A program made the translations under genes and the position numbers. DNA of 14,501 nucleotides. Source: an uncultured Clostridia bacterium (GTDB taxonomy: Bacteria > Bacillota > Clostridia > TANB77 > CAG-508). Below are positions 8,101 to 14,501 of this stretch, piece by piece. The notes under the pieces are model-generated. The model saw only the letters and a program-made list of their open reading frames with translations, ran no database searches and was not told the origin of the DNA. The stretch spans positions 1-14,501 of the forward strand of contig CANQES010000027.1 of NCBI GenBank assembly GCA_947595555.1, written 5' to 3'. The first letter of the stretch is position 1; every line of letters begins with the position of its first letter.

Positions 8101-8742
8101 CCATGGTGTTTGACTAAAATCTCTGTCTAACTTATTATCCAAATTAAACATGTCAATTTTTTCTCGTAACCATTTCTGTGGAAAAGGATTACTTTGAATA
8201 TACCCATATATCTTTAAAACCAAATCTTTTAATGGTGTATCATCTCTATACCCTGTATAAACATTAATTAGTTTAGTAAAGTCTTCATCTTCTGACTCAT
8301 ACTTTTCTTCAAAAATATCCTCTATTATCTCCTGTTTTAATAATTCAATTTCGGTAGTATCTGCTATTCTAAAGTTTGGAGATACATTTTCTAATTCATA
8401 AAAATGACTTCTTACTATGTCTAAACAAAAAGAATCTATTGTACATATACTTGCTTTGTTTAATAATGTTATTTGTCTTTGTAAATTTTCATCTTCTGGA
8501 TTTTCTTCTAATTTTTTATAGATAGCATCTAATACTCTTTCTCTCATTTCAGATGCTGCTGCATTAGTAAATGTAACTACTAATAATTTGTCAATATCTA
8601 TTTTTTCATCAATTATTTTATGAATAATTCTCTCTACTAATACAGCCGTTTTTCCACTACCGGCAGCAGCGGCTACTAATATATTAGAATTTTTTTCATA
8701 GATGGCATCTTGTTGTTCAGACGTCCATTTTACTTTTCCCAT
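5170..8742 (-). CDS. addA: ATP-dependent helicase/nuclease subunit A (AddA)
   Basis: AddA is the UvrD/Rep-type 3'-5' helicase and nuclease subunit of AddAB, which resects double-strand breaks to Chi for RecA loading. The 1190-residue product carries Walker A AAAAGSGKT at 24-32 (Lys31), motif Ia TFTNAAASEMRERV at 57-70, and Walker B DEYQDSN at 393-399. A conserved GDVKQSIYKFR motif follows, then the second helicase half with EEMRILYVALTRAKEKL. The C-terminal RecB-type nuclease has GIIDLYY (Asp1124) and LVDYKTD (Asp1138, Lys1140). A stretch rich in Glu and Asp lies between the helicase halves. Length is close to the usual ~1200-1240, and no motif is missing. ATG has AGGAG about six bases upstream and follows the ABC exporter gene by 14 nt, so it is the last gene of that operon. 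The usual partner addB is absent from this window. Confidence 0.95.
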   Translation of the reverse strand: MGKVKWTSEQQDAIYEKNSNILVAAAAGSGKTAVLVERIIHKIIDEKIDIDKLLVVTFTNAAASEMRERVLDAIYKKLEENPEDENLQRQITLLNKASICTIDSFCLDIVRSHFYELENVSPNFRIADTTEIELLKQEIIEDIFEEKYESEDEDFTKLINVYTGYRDDTPLKDLVLKIYGYIQSNPFPQKWLREKIDMFNLDNKLDRDFSQTPWGAILLQELEEELIDDMSILKKVEESLSHDIELEKFYQTIRHDREQLDILKNNLNRWDKAYELRQELDLFITWPRQKCDLEIKDEAKGIRDEVKKKLNKVLDKILICSSEEANQDIYDMYDILLKLQDLILTFEKEFTRQKREKNIVDFTDIEHFALSILLNSKEVTEKYQKKYEDIAIDEYQDSNLVQEYILTAISRQNNLFMVGDVKQSIYKFRQAMPELFLSKYETYQKKEEKEEDKGLKIQLFKNFRSKENILTFTNLIFQNIMSSSLGDIEYQEEEYLNLGADYPKSNNQNEKIDISVIDLNQENEEDELEEDETQEEKVENVELEARFVANKIKELMENKYQVWDKKLEKYRDIQYSDIAVLLRSTATTAPVFEQEILNLQIPVFSDSSQEYLDSIEIQTIMSLLKIIDNPMQDIPLIAVMRSNIGKFTDDELIQIRLADKQDDFYTCMQKAKLSVNDCLRQKIESFLGNLAVWRKEQEYLALDELIWKICTDTGYYHYVGLMPNGILRQANLRKLFERAKQYETASFKGLYHFIHFIEKLRLSSGDMGAAKIIGENDNVVRIMSIHKSKGLEFPVVFLSSTGKQFNKMDLNQNLLLHQDLGIGVKYIDYERQVQYDTLSKAAIKHRALTELLSEEMRILYVALTRAKEKLFITGIEKDVKKQKDKLLQQIERYEKENGKINPILVKKYIRYIDWILLVYFYDVNKMKDIVELNIYTKQDILKACEKQEQEEFNCIEILDDQEQDEQKLQDIEDVLNYKYPYESSIKIPTKTSVTNLKSGEKESIDISFPTPKFIQKEEDIKLTGAQKGTLLHLCMQKLDVNQNYDKDTLQQLIDNLVEKDIITQKEAENINLNSILKFTETKIWKEMQCAQKVEREKTFYIKVPAKDIYHEDVPEDILVQGIIDLYYITQEGKLILVDYKTDFVQVEEELKQKYTTQLMLYKKALEEALNQQVDNIYIYSTFLGKEIELV

Positions 8743-8756
8743 ATTTTACTCCTATA

Positions 8757-10586
8757 TTATTCTTCTATGTCTTCAAATTGGCTATTATATAAATCTGCAT
8801 AGAATCCACTTTTTTCTAGTAATTCTTCATGTGTTCCTTGTTCTACAATATCACCATGGTTCATAACTAAAATCAAATCCGCATTTTTAATTGTTGATAA
8901 TCTATGTGCAATAATAAAACTTGTTCTACCTTTCATTAAATTATCCATAGCAGCTTGAATTTGTATTTCAGTCCTTGTATCAATAGAGCTAGTTGCTTCA
9001 TCTAAAATTAAAATTTTAGGATCAGCTAAAATAACTCTTGCTATTGTTAACAGCTGTTTTTGTCCTGCTGATATATTTGTTGATTCTTCATTAATAATTG
9101 AATTATATCCTTTTGGTAATGTCTTTATAAAATGATGTACATGAGCTGCTTTGGCAGATTCAATTACTTGGTCATCTGTTGCATCTTCTTTTCCATATTT
9201 AATGTTATCTTTTATTGTTCCTCCAAATAGCCATGTATCTTGCAAAACCATACCAAACAATTTTCGCAGTTCGCCTCTATCAAAGTCTTTTACATTGTGT
9301 CCATCGACAAATATAGCTCCATTTGCTACATCATAAAATCTCATTAATAATTTTACCATTGTAGTTTTTCCTGCACCAGTTGGTCCTACAATAGCAATTT
9401 TTTGTCCTTCATGAACTTCAGCATTAAAATCCTTGATAACTGTAACTCCTTTGTCATACCCAAATTTGACATGCTCAAATGTTATATGTCCTTTTAATTT
9501 ATTTGTATCTATATCTCCTTTTCTAGTATCTATTTCTTCTGGTTGTTCTAAAAATTCAAAAATTCTTTCTGCTGCCGCTATCATTGCTTGTAGCATAGCT
9601 GATATTTGAGCTATTTGATTGATTGGTTGAGTAAATTGCCTATTGTACTGAATAAAACTTTGAATATGTCCCACTGTAATCGTCCCTTTAATAGTTAAAT
9701 ATCCTCCCGCTACTGCTACACCTACATATCCAATATTAGCAATAAAATTCATTATAGGATATATTAACCCTGAAAAAAATTGTGATGTCCAAGCAGAATG
9801 ATACAACGTTTGATTAGCTTTTTCAAATTCTTCTTTTGCCTTTTCTTCTCCATTAAAAGCTTTTACTATATTCAAACCTCCATAGATTTCTTCTACTTGA
9901 CCATTTACACGTGCTAAATACTCTTGCTGTCTTTCAAAATATTTTTGAGATTTACCAACAATTGTTTTTACTAGAAATCCAGCAACTGGAAGTATAATTA
10001 AGGAAATTAATGTCATTTGCCAACTGATAGAAAGCATCATGATTAAAATTCCTATAATAGTACAAATAGAAGTAATAATTTGAGTAATACTTTGATTTAA
10101 ATTCATACTTAATGTATCGATATCATTAGTGATAATAGATAGTACTTCTCCATGTGTTTTCGTTTCAAAGTATTTCATTGGCAAACGATTTATTTTTTGT
10201 ACAATATCATTTCTAATTTTATACGTTAATTTTTGAGAAACACCTGTCATCGTAAAACCTTGAACGAATGAAAATATTGCACTTATAATGTATAAACTTA
10301 ATAATGTAATTGCAATTCGACTTATTTTTCCAAAATCTATCCCATTACCACCAGATAATTTACTTATTAATCCATTAAATATTTCTGTAGTTGCATTTCC
10401 CAATATTTTTGGTCCTACAATCGTAAATATAGTACTTCCAATAGCAAATATGAAAACAATGATTAATGCTATTTTATATTTAGCCAAATAACAATTTATT
10501 AATTTTTTAGTAGTAGCTTTAAAATCTTTTGCTTTTTCCACAGGTGCTACTCCTCGTCTTCTTGGTCTACCCATTGGTCCTGGCAT
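8757..10586 (-). CDS. ABC exporter half-transporter, canonical ATP-site subunit
   Basis: This type IV (B-family) half-exporter has 609 residues: a membrane domain of six predicted helices (about 36-340) fused to a nucleotide-binding domain (about 365-605). The NBD shows Walker A GPTGAGKTT at 401-409, Q-loop Gln449, Walker B ILILDE at 525-530 with catalytic Glu530, and H-loop His561. Its signature is ISAGQ (505-509) instead of SGGQ. That is the pairing expected for the canonical half of a heterodimer, in which the deviant signature contributes to the degenerate site. It starts 2 nt after the partner gene, with AGGAGG lying inside the partner's 3' end, so translation is probably coupled. Such pairs (TM287/288, BmrCD, LmrCD) export drugs, lipids or peptides. 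The substrate here cannot be read from sequence. The N-terminal 20 residues are a basic, proline-rich cytoplasmic tail. Confidence 0.93.
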   Translation of the reverse strand: MPGPMGRPRRRGVAPVEKAKDFKATTKKLINCYLAKYKIALIIVFIFAIGSTIFTIVGPKILGNATTEIFNGLISKLSGGNGIDFGKISRIAITLLSLYIISAIFSFVQGFTMTGVSQKLTYKIRNDIVQKINRLPMKYFETKTHGEVLSIITNDIDTLSMNLNQSITQIITSICTIIGILIMMLSISWQMTLISLIILPVAGFLVKTIVGKSQKYFERQQEYLARVNGQVEEIYGGLNIVKAFNGEEKAKEEFEKANQTLYHSAWTSQFFSGLIYPIMNFIANIGYVGVAVAGGYLTIKGTITVGHIQSFIQYNRQFTQPINQIAQISAMLQAMIAAAERIFEFLEQPEEIDTRKGDIDTNKLKGHITFEHVKFGYDKGVTVIKDFNAEVHEGQKIAIVGPTGAGKTTMVKLLMRFYDVANGAIFVDGHNVKDFDRGELRKLFGMVLQDTWLFGGTIKDNIKYGKEDATDDQVIESAKAAHVHHFIKTLPKGYNSIINEESTNISAGQKQLLTIARVILADPKILILDEATSSIDTRTEIQIQAAMDNLMKGRTSFIIAHRLSTIKNADLILVMNHGDIVEQGTHEELLEKSGFYADLYNSQFEDIEE

Positions 10587-10588
10587 GA

Positions 10589-12745
10589 TTAATGTCCTCC
10601 TTCCTCACCTAATTCTTCTTCACTTAATTGTGATAATGCAATTTGTCTATATGTCTCATTATTTTTCATCAATTCTTTATGATGTCCAATCCCTACGACT
10701 TTTCCTTCTTCTAATACAACAATTTTTTCTGCATTCATAATTGTACTAATTCTCTGTGCTACAATAATTACGGTTTTATTTTTTGTCTTCTTAGCTAAAG
10801 CCTCTCTTAATTTACTATCAGTTTTAAAATCCAGTGCTGAAAAGCTGTCATCAAACACAAATATCTCTGGGTCTTTTGCAATAGCTCTAGCTATTGACAA
10901 ACGCTGTTTTTGTCCTCCTGAAACATTACTTCCACCTTGTGCAATTGGTTCTTGATACTTTTTATCTTTTCCTTCAATAAACTCGGTAGCTTGAGCAATA
11001 CTAGCTGCTTCTTCCATTTGTTCATCTGACATATTTTCATCTGCATATTTAATATTTGATTCAATTGTTCCTGAAAATAGAATTCCTTTTTGTGGTACAA
11101 ATCCTATGATATGTCTTAATTCTTTTTGTGGTACATCCTTTACATTTACACCATCAATTAAGAGTTCCCCACCAGTAACATCATAAAATCTAGGTAATAA
11201 ATTAACAACTGTTGATTTTCCACTTCCTGTACTTCCAATAATTGCTGTTGTTTCTCCCGGTTTGGCAGTAAAATTAATATCAGACAAAATGTCAGTATCT
11301 GCATCTGGATAGCGGAAAGATACGTTCTTAAATTCAACTAACCCTTTTTTGCTCTCATCAAATTTCTTTGTTTCTTTTTTATCATCGATACTTGGTACTG
11401 TTTCTACAACTTCGTTAATACGTCTTGCAGATATAGCTGCTCTAGGTAGCATAATTGAAATCATAGATATCATTAAAAATGACATTACAATTTGCATTGT
11501 GTACTGGATAAATGCCATCATATCTCCCACTTGTGTCAAACCTTGGTCTACATTATGACATCCCACCCATACAATTAAAATTGTGATAGAATTCATAACC
11601 AGCATTAATAATGGCATCATCATTGACATTGCACGATTTACAAAAATGTTAACTTTTGTTAAATCTAAGTTAGCACTGTCAAATCTTGATTCTTCTTTTT
11701 TCTCTTTGTTAAAAGCTCTGATAACTGGTAATCCTGTTAATATTTCTCTTGAAACTTGATTTAATTTGTCAATCAAATCTTGTAATTTTTTGAATCTTGG
11801 CATAACAATAATAAACAAAGGCCCTACTATAAATAGAATTGCTAAAATTGCAACACCAACAATCCAAGCCATTTGATTATCACTATTTGTTAATACTTTT
11901 ACAAATCCTCCAATACCTATAATTGGCGCATATACAACTACACGGAATAACATTGTAATTAGTTGTTGAATTTGTTGAATATCATTTGTACTACGAGTGA
12001 TTAAAGAAGCGGTTGAAAATTCTGCTAATTCTTTATTAGAAAAATGTATTACTTTGTTGAATACTTTATTACGTAGCGTTTTTCCCAGTTTTGCGGCTAC
12101 CCTTGAAGATAATAACATAATAGTTACTGCTGAAACCATTGTAATAGTTGCAACTCCTAACATTTGTAGCCCGGTTTTAAATATATAATTGTTTTGAAGT
12201 CTATCTGTGTCAACTCCAATTTTTTTGTATAATTCTTTAATTAAATTTATTACTACTTGCTCTTTAATAGAGTCTTGCATATCTTCCATCTGTGCTTTTT
12301 GCTCTTCTGATATATTGGATAATTGACCACTCTGTATAGCAACTACTCCAATTAATGGTGTAGACATTATTTTATATAATTCTTCTTTTTCTTCTGCTTT
12401 AATGTCTTTTAAAATATAAATTTTATCTGGTTCTATTGCCTTATCTCTTCCAAAATACTTATGTATTATTTTTTCTTCTCTCTTTGTTTGTTCATTTCCA
12501 ACTAATTCATAACTATTTAAAATTTTATCATCTTCTTCTGTAAATAAAAGTAACTTTTCCATATCTTCTTTTACTAAAATATCTGGTAAACTACTTTCAA
12601 TTCCTCCTGCTTGTATGCCAGTATTTACAATTTTTGAAGTATAATCTGGTAATGCCAAGTCAGTAGTTGCTTGCACACATAATAAAATAACAATTATTAT
12701 TACTTGCACAATTGATTCTCTTAAATTTTTTAAAACTTTAAGCAT
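10589..12745 (-). CDS. ABC exporter half-transporter, degenerate ATP-site subunit with extracellular insertion
   Basis: This 718-residue half-exporter is the first gene of its operon. The membrane domain begins with a helix at about 12-30. A hydrophilic insertion of roughly 150 residues (about 35-187) sits between the first two helices, likely outside the cell, and explains its extra length over a typical ~580-residue half-transporter. The remaining helices run to about 440. The NBD has Walker A GSTGSGKST at 504-512, a normal VSGGQ signature at 608-612, and Walker B IFVFDD at 628-633. Asp633 replaces the catalytic Glu and Gln664 (VAQRIS) replaces the H-loop His. These changes mark the degenerate-site partner of a heterodimer, complementing the next gene. 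The ATG is preceded by AGGAAGGAG five bases upstream, a consensus promoter and a long inverted repeat. Confidence 0.93.
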   Translation of the reverse strand: MLKVLKNLRESIVQVIIIVILLCVQATTDLALPDYTSKIVNTGIQAGGIESSLPDILVKEDMEKLLLFTEEDDKILNSYELVGNEQTKREEKIIHKYFGRDKAIEPDKIYILKDIKAEEKEELYKIMSTPLIGVVAIQSGQLSNISEEQKAQMEDMQDSIKEQVVINLIKELYKKIGVDTDRLQNNYIFKTGLQMLGVATITMVSAVTIMLLSSRVAAKLGKTLRNKVFNKVIHFSNKELAEFSTASLITRSTNDIQQIQQLITMLFRVVVYAPIIGIGGFVKVLTNSDNQMAWIVGVAILAILFIVGPLFIIVMPRFKKLQDLIDKLNQVSREILTGLPVIRAFNKEKKEESRFDSANLDLTKVNIFVNRAMSMMMPLLMLVMNSITILIVWVGCHNVDQGLTQVGDMMAFIQYTMQIVMSFLMISMISIMLPRAAISARRINEVVETVPSIDDKKETKKFDESKKGLVEFKNVSFRYPDADTDILSDINFTAKPGETTAIIGSTGSGKSTVVNLLPRFYDVTGGELLIDGVNVKDVPQKELRHIIGFVPQKGILFSGTIESNIKYADENMSDEQMEEAASIAQATEFIEGKDKKYQEPIAQGGSNVSGGQKQRLSIARAIAKDPEIFVFDDSFSALDFKTDSKLREALAKKTKNKTVIIVAQRISTIMNAEKIVVLEEGKVVGIGHHKELMKNNETYRQIALSQLSEEELGEEGGH

Positions 12746-12761
12746 TTTTTCTCCTTCCTAA

Positions 12762-12802
12762 AAATAACACTGTATCTATTATATTGTGATACAGTGTTAT
12801 TT
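12762..12802. repeat. Perfect 15-bp inverted repeat overlapping the operon promoter (probable operator)
   Basis: AAATAACACTGTATC (12762-12776) is repeated in inverse as GATACAGTGTTATTT (12788-12802) across an 11-base spacer, with no mismatch. One arm occupies the -35/-10 spacer and the other lies just downstream of the -10, so a dimeric protein bound here would block RNA polymerase. Each arm also contains ACA-C-TGT, a smaller dyad. It could double as a terminator for lexA read-through, because its minus-strand RNA ends in a short U tract, but the stem is AT-rich. The regulator is not identified. Confidence 0.75.
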
Positions 12803-12807
12803 GTCAA
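12778..12807 (-). promoter_or_regulatory. Strong promoter of the ABC exporter-addA operon
   Basis: On the minus strand, a perfect TTGACA (12802-12807) and a perfect TATAAT (12778-12783) are spaced by 18 bp. The expected start point falls within the lower arm of the inverted repeat, about 25 bases before the ribosome binding site. Confidence 0.8.
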
Positions 12808-12858
12808 TCATTGCATTGTAAACTTTCTGTGAATTTATTTTTTATACAGTTACGTAAT

Positions 12859-13509
12859 TTACATTTTTCTAAATACTCCTCCAACTTTTCCTAATATCTC
12901 ACAAGTTGGCACAATTATTGGATCCATAGTAGAATTTTCTGGTTGTAATCTAATATGGTCTTTTTCTTTATAAAATGTTTTTACTGTTGCTTCATCACCA
13001 ATTAAAGCTACTACAATGTCCCCATTATTTGCAGTATTTTGTTTTTTTACTAGTATGTAATCTCCATCTAAAATTCCAGCTTCTATCATGCTTTCTCCTC
13101 TAACTGTAAGCATAAAACTTTCAGAGTTTCCAACAAAGTCAATTGGAATTGGAAATGTATCTGTTATGTTTTCTACTGCCAAGATTGGTTCACCTGCTGT
13201 AATTTTTCCTACTATTGGTACTTCTACTAATTCTTTTTGTGTATAGAAATCTTTACTTGATGTTTTCTTTGGTTCTCCTGAACCACCTTTTAGTAATCTT
13301 AATGTTCTTCCTTTTTTGTCTTGCTTTTTTATATATCCTTTTTCATCCAATTTGGCTAAATAACCATGTACTGTCGCTGTTGATTTTAGTCCTACTGCTT
13401 TTCCTATTTCTCTTACTGATGGTGGGTATCCTTGTGTCATTATTTGTCTTTCAATGAATCTTAATATTGATTTTTCTCTTCTATTTAATTCTGGCTTCTT
13501 TCTAGGCAT
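12859..13509 (-). CDS. lexA: LexA, SOS-response repressor
   Basis: LexA represses DNA-damage genes and self-cleaves when stimulated by RecA filaments. With the ATG at 13509 it has 216 residues. An N-terminal winged helix (about 8-70) contains the family segment GYPPSVREIGKAVGL. A linker follows, and then the S24-type peptidase domain with cleavage site Ala105-Gly106 in GKITAGEP, nucleophile Ser140 in VRGESMIEAGI and catalytic Lys177 in DEATVKTFY. All key residues are present. A GTG at 13518 would add three residues, but it lies within the ribosome binding site GGAGTGA placed five bases before the ATG, so ATG is preferred. The gene has its own consensus promoter. Its distance to the exporter promoter and the intervening inverted repeat suggest a separate transcript. 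It lies next to addA's operon, which also serves break repair, but no shared regulation is shown. Confidence 0.95.
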   Translation of the reverse strand: MPRKKPELNRREKSILRFIERQIMTQGYPPSVREIGKAVGLKSTATVHGYLAKLDEKGYIKKQDKKGRTLRLLKGGSGEPKKTSSKDFYTQKELVEVPIVGKITAGEPILAVENITDTFPIPIDFVGNSESFMLTVRGESMIEAGILDGDYILVKKQNTANNGDIVVALIGDEATVKTFYKEKDHIRLQPENSTMDPIIVPTCEILGKVGGVFRKM

Positions 13510-13539
13510 ATTTATCACTCCATTTTCTTATTTTTTGAT

Positions 13540-13568
13540 ATCATATCATACAAACAAAAAAATGTCAA
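13540..13568 (-). promoter_or_regulatory. lexA promoter
   Basis: On the minus strand, TTGACA (13563-13568) and TATGAT (13540-13545) are spaced by 17 bp, about 30 bases upstream of the lexA ATG. The spacer is rich in T. Confidence 0.8.
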
Positions 13569-13579
13569 ACATATTTTTG
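13566..13579. promoter_or_regulatory. Possible LexA box (autoregulatory operator)
   Basis: CAAACATATTTTTG is a 14-bp imperfect palindrome with one mismatched pair. It matches the Bacillus-type SOS box CGAACATATGTTCG at 11 of 14 positions, and it overlaps the lexA -35 by three bases. Autorepression of lexA is common, and the position is right. The AT richness makes a chance match quite possible. Confidence 0.4.
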
Positions 13580-13602
13580 ATATTTTAAAATTATTTACCC
13601 AC

Positions 13603-13626
13603 ATGTTAAACTTACGGCTTTAGCAT
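13603..13626 (-). repeat. Imperfect hairpin directly after the FGE-like gene
   Basis: On the minus strand, ATGCTAAA (13626-13619) can pair with TTTAACAT (13610-13603), with one mismatch and an eight-base loop, starting immediately after the TGA. It has no U tract, so it is a poor terminator. Hairpins just downstream of variable repeats are known in some diversity-generating retroelements, which is why it is recorded. Confidence 0.35.
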
Positions 13627-14501
13627 TCAGCGATACAAATATAAGGCTGGGCGAAATCCGTAATGTTCGTAGGCACTGTCCGGAGTAACGCTGTAACGAC
13701 CAGAAGCTGGAAAATTACGTGCAGTGTCATTGTAATGTCCTCCTCGATAAACTCGACTGGTAGTGCTGGAAGCTTCCATTGTCCATTCACATGCATTTCC
13801 TGACATATCATAGATATTTTTTACTTTATTGCTTTTATTATTTTCTCCACTTCCTATATCTATTCCTGTTTTATGCTCTGAATTTTCTGTGTAGTTGTCT
13901 TTATCCCATCCCATCCCCGTGCTATCTTCGATATATTTCTTATAAGTTTCATCCTCATTTGTTGCATTTGGATTTTCTACATCTTTCATCCATCTCATTA
14001 CCGCATCCCATTGCACTCCATAACATAACGTACTTTTTACACTTGTATATTTTTGCTGTGTAGCAAATTCTCTTGCTACTTGTACTGCTCCCCCTGTTTC
14101 TGTTATCATATCGTTCACATTAGACCAACCTATATTACCATACACAGTTGCTCCTTTTTTACATACCATATCCCCTCGTATTCCAGTATTGCTAGTATTT
14201 GTATCAGTTGTTCCTGCCTCATATCTTCCTATATAAAATCCTCCATTATCTTTTACACTTTTATACATCTCTTGAGCCTCTTTTTCTGTTGTACTGGCTC
14301 TTTCGTCTATTGTTTCTCCATCTCCTTTTGGTTCATAATATAATCCATCTGTGGCTGTATCTGTCACAAATTTATCTTGTGCAATTCTTTGACGAAAGTC
14401 TTCTCTTTTAAATTCATTAAAATTTTTTACTGGCACCCACACAAATTGATTTTCATCTTTGTCCTCTATTACTAATCCTTCATCTACTGCCTCTTCTGTT
14501 G
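13627..14501 (-). CDS. FGE-sulfatase/C-type-lectin-fold (SUMF1-like) protein, 3' part
   Basis: The frame is open to the right edge, so the 5' end lies outside. The GTG near 14442 is internal, because the residues before it (DEGLVIEDKDENQFVWVPV) continue the domain. Fold markers in order are WVPV, GGFYIGRYEAGT, QWDAVMRWM, DMSGNACEWTME, RGGHYN and GFRPALYLYR at the end. These belong to the formylglycine-generating-enzyme/C-type-lectin fold. In clostridia, similar proteins are often surface or pilin-like and non-enzymatic. No catalytic cysteine pair of true FGE is evident in the visible part. GC rises to about 46% over the last 180 bases, against about 23-40% in the 60-base blocks upstream in the gene and about 23% before lexA. 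The C-terminal variable-looking stretch suggests a DGR-diversified ligand-binding protein. Function is otherwise unknown. Confidence 0.85.
   Translation of the reverse strand, partial: TEEAVDEGLVIEDKDENQFVWVPVKNFNEFKREDFRQRIAQDKFVTDTATDGLYYEPKGDGETIDERASTTEKEAQEMYKSVKDNGGFYIGRYEAGTTDTNTSNTGIRGDMVCKKGATVYGNIGWSNVNDMITETGGAVQVAREFATQQKYTSVKSTLCYGVQWDAVMRWMKDVENPNATNEDETYKKYIEDSTGMGWDKDNYTENSEHKTGIDIGSGENNKSNKVKNIYDMSGNACEWTMEASSTTSRVYRGGHYNDTARNFPASGRYSVTPDSAYEHYGFRPALYLYR
13630..13770 (-). other. Candidate DGR variable region at the C-terminus of the FGE-like gene
   Basis: From ASSTTSRVYRGG to GFRPALYLYR, fixed residues (R-V, RGG, PAS, GFRPALY) alternate with positions that vary in this fold. 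Of about 24 such codons (SSTTS, Y, HYNDT, GRYSVT, DSAYEHY), all but one (GAA) end in C or T, although this genome strongly favours A/T-ending codons. All of these can arise from AAC or AAT by substituting adenines, as expected for template-directed adenine mutagenesis. The location at the 3' end of a C-type-lectin-fold gene is the classic one. No template repeat or reverse transcriptase is in the window, so the assignment is inferred. Confidence 0.5.

Noticed and set aside
8743..8756. Independent promoter for addA
   Set aside because: Only 14 bases separate it from the exporter gene, and they contain its ribosome binding site. No promoter could be placed there.
12762..12802. Inverted repeat interpreted as the end of a mobile element or attachment site
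   Set aside because: There is no integrase or transposase nearby, and it coincides precisely with -35 and -10 boxes, so an operator is the simpler reading.
13620..13811. A 63-codon open frame antiparallel in sense to nothing, overlapping the 3' end of the FGE-like gene in another minus-strand frame
   Set aside because: It lacks a ribosome binding site and is fully contained in a well-supported coding frame. Its openness is a by-product of the unusual codon composition there.
1..14501. DGR template repeat or reverse transcriptase inside the window
   Set aside because: I looked for a second copy of the GGATTTCGCCCAGCC end and of the RGG-encoding stretch on both strands and saw none. No open frame has reverse transcriptase motifs.
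1..14501. CRISPR array, insertion sequence, tRNA or rRNA genes
   Set aside because: No regularly spaced repeats, transposase-like frames, terminal inverted repeats of IS type or tRNA cloverleaf sequences were seen.

Overview
The window reads as a chromosomal segment of a very AT-rich, low-GC Gram-positive bacterium, most likely an uncultured gut-type clostridium (Bacillota, Clostridia). Supporting signs are the Firmicutes-type set RqcH, AddA and LexA, strong AGGAGG-like ribosome binding sites, consensus TTGACA/TATAAT promoters, and TGA used as a stop (standard code, so not a mollicute). The exact genus cannot be read from the sequence.

Left part (1-4107, + strand): a RelA/SpoT-like nucleotidyltransferase gene is split into two overlapping frames (240-1334 and 1270-2397). 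Catalytic-domain motifs are divided between the halves, so this looks like one gene of about 718 codons broken by a frameshift or read through a +1 slip. It is followed after 18 nt by rqcH, the ribosome quality-control NFACT protein, ending in a bidirectional hairpin terminator.

Middle (4120-5169): a short membrane-anchored protein with an FxLYD-like domain (minus strand) and a cysteine-rich orphan protein of 126 residues (plus strand) are transcribed divergently from back-to-back promoters.

Right-centre (5170-12858, minus strand): an operon starts at a strong promoter that overlaps a long perfect inverted repeat, a likely repressor operator. It encodes the two halves of a heterodimeric ABC exporter, one with a degenerate ATP site and one with canonical Walker B chemistry, and then addA, the helicase-nuclease subunit of AddAB. 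No addB is in the window.

Right end (12859-14501, minus strand): lexA has its own consensus promoter and a possible LexA half-conserved box. Upstream of it lies the 3' part of a gene for a formylglycine-generating-enzyme/C-type-lectin-fold protein that runs off the right edge. Its last ~145 bases have higher GC than the surroundings and almost only NNC/NNT codons at the positions that vary in this fold. That is the pattern left by adenine-directed mutagenesis from an AAY-rich template, so this is a candidate diversity-generating retroelement (DGR) target. No reverse transcriptase or template repeat lies inside the window, so this is the most interesting but still unproven observation.
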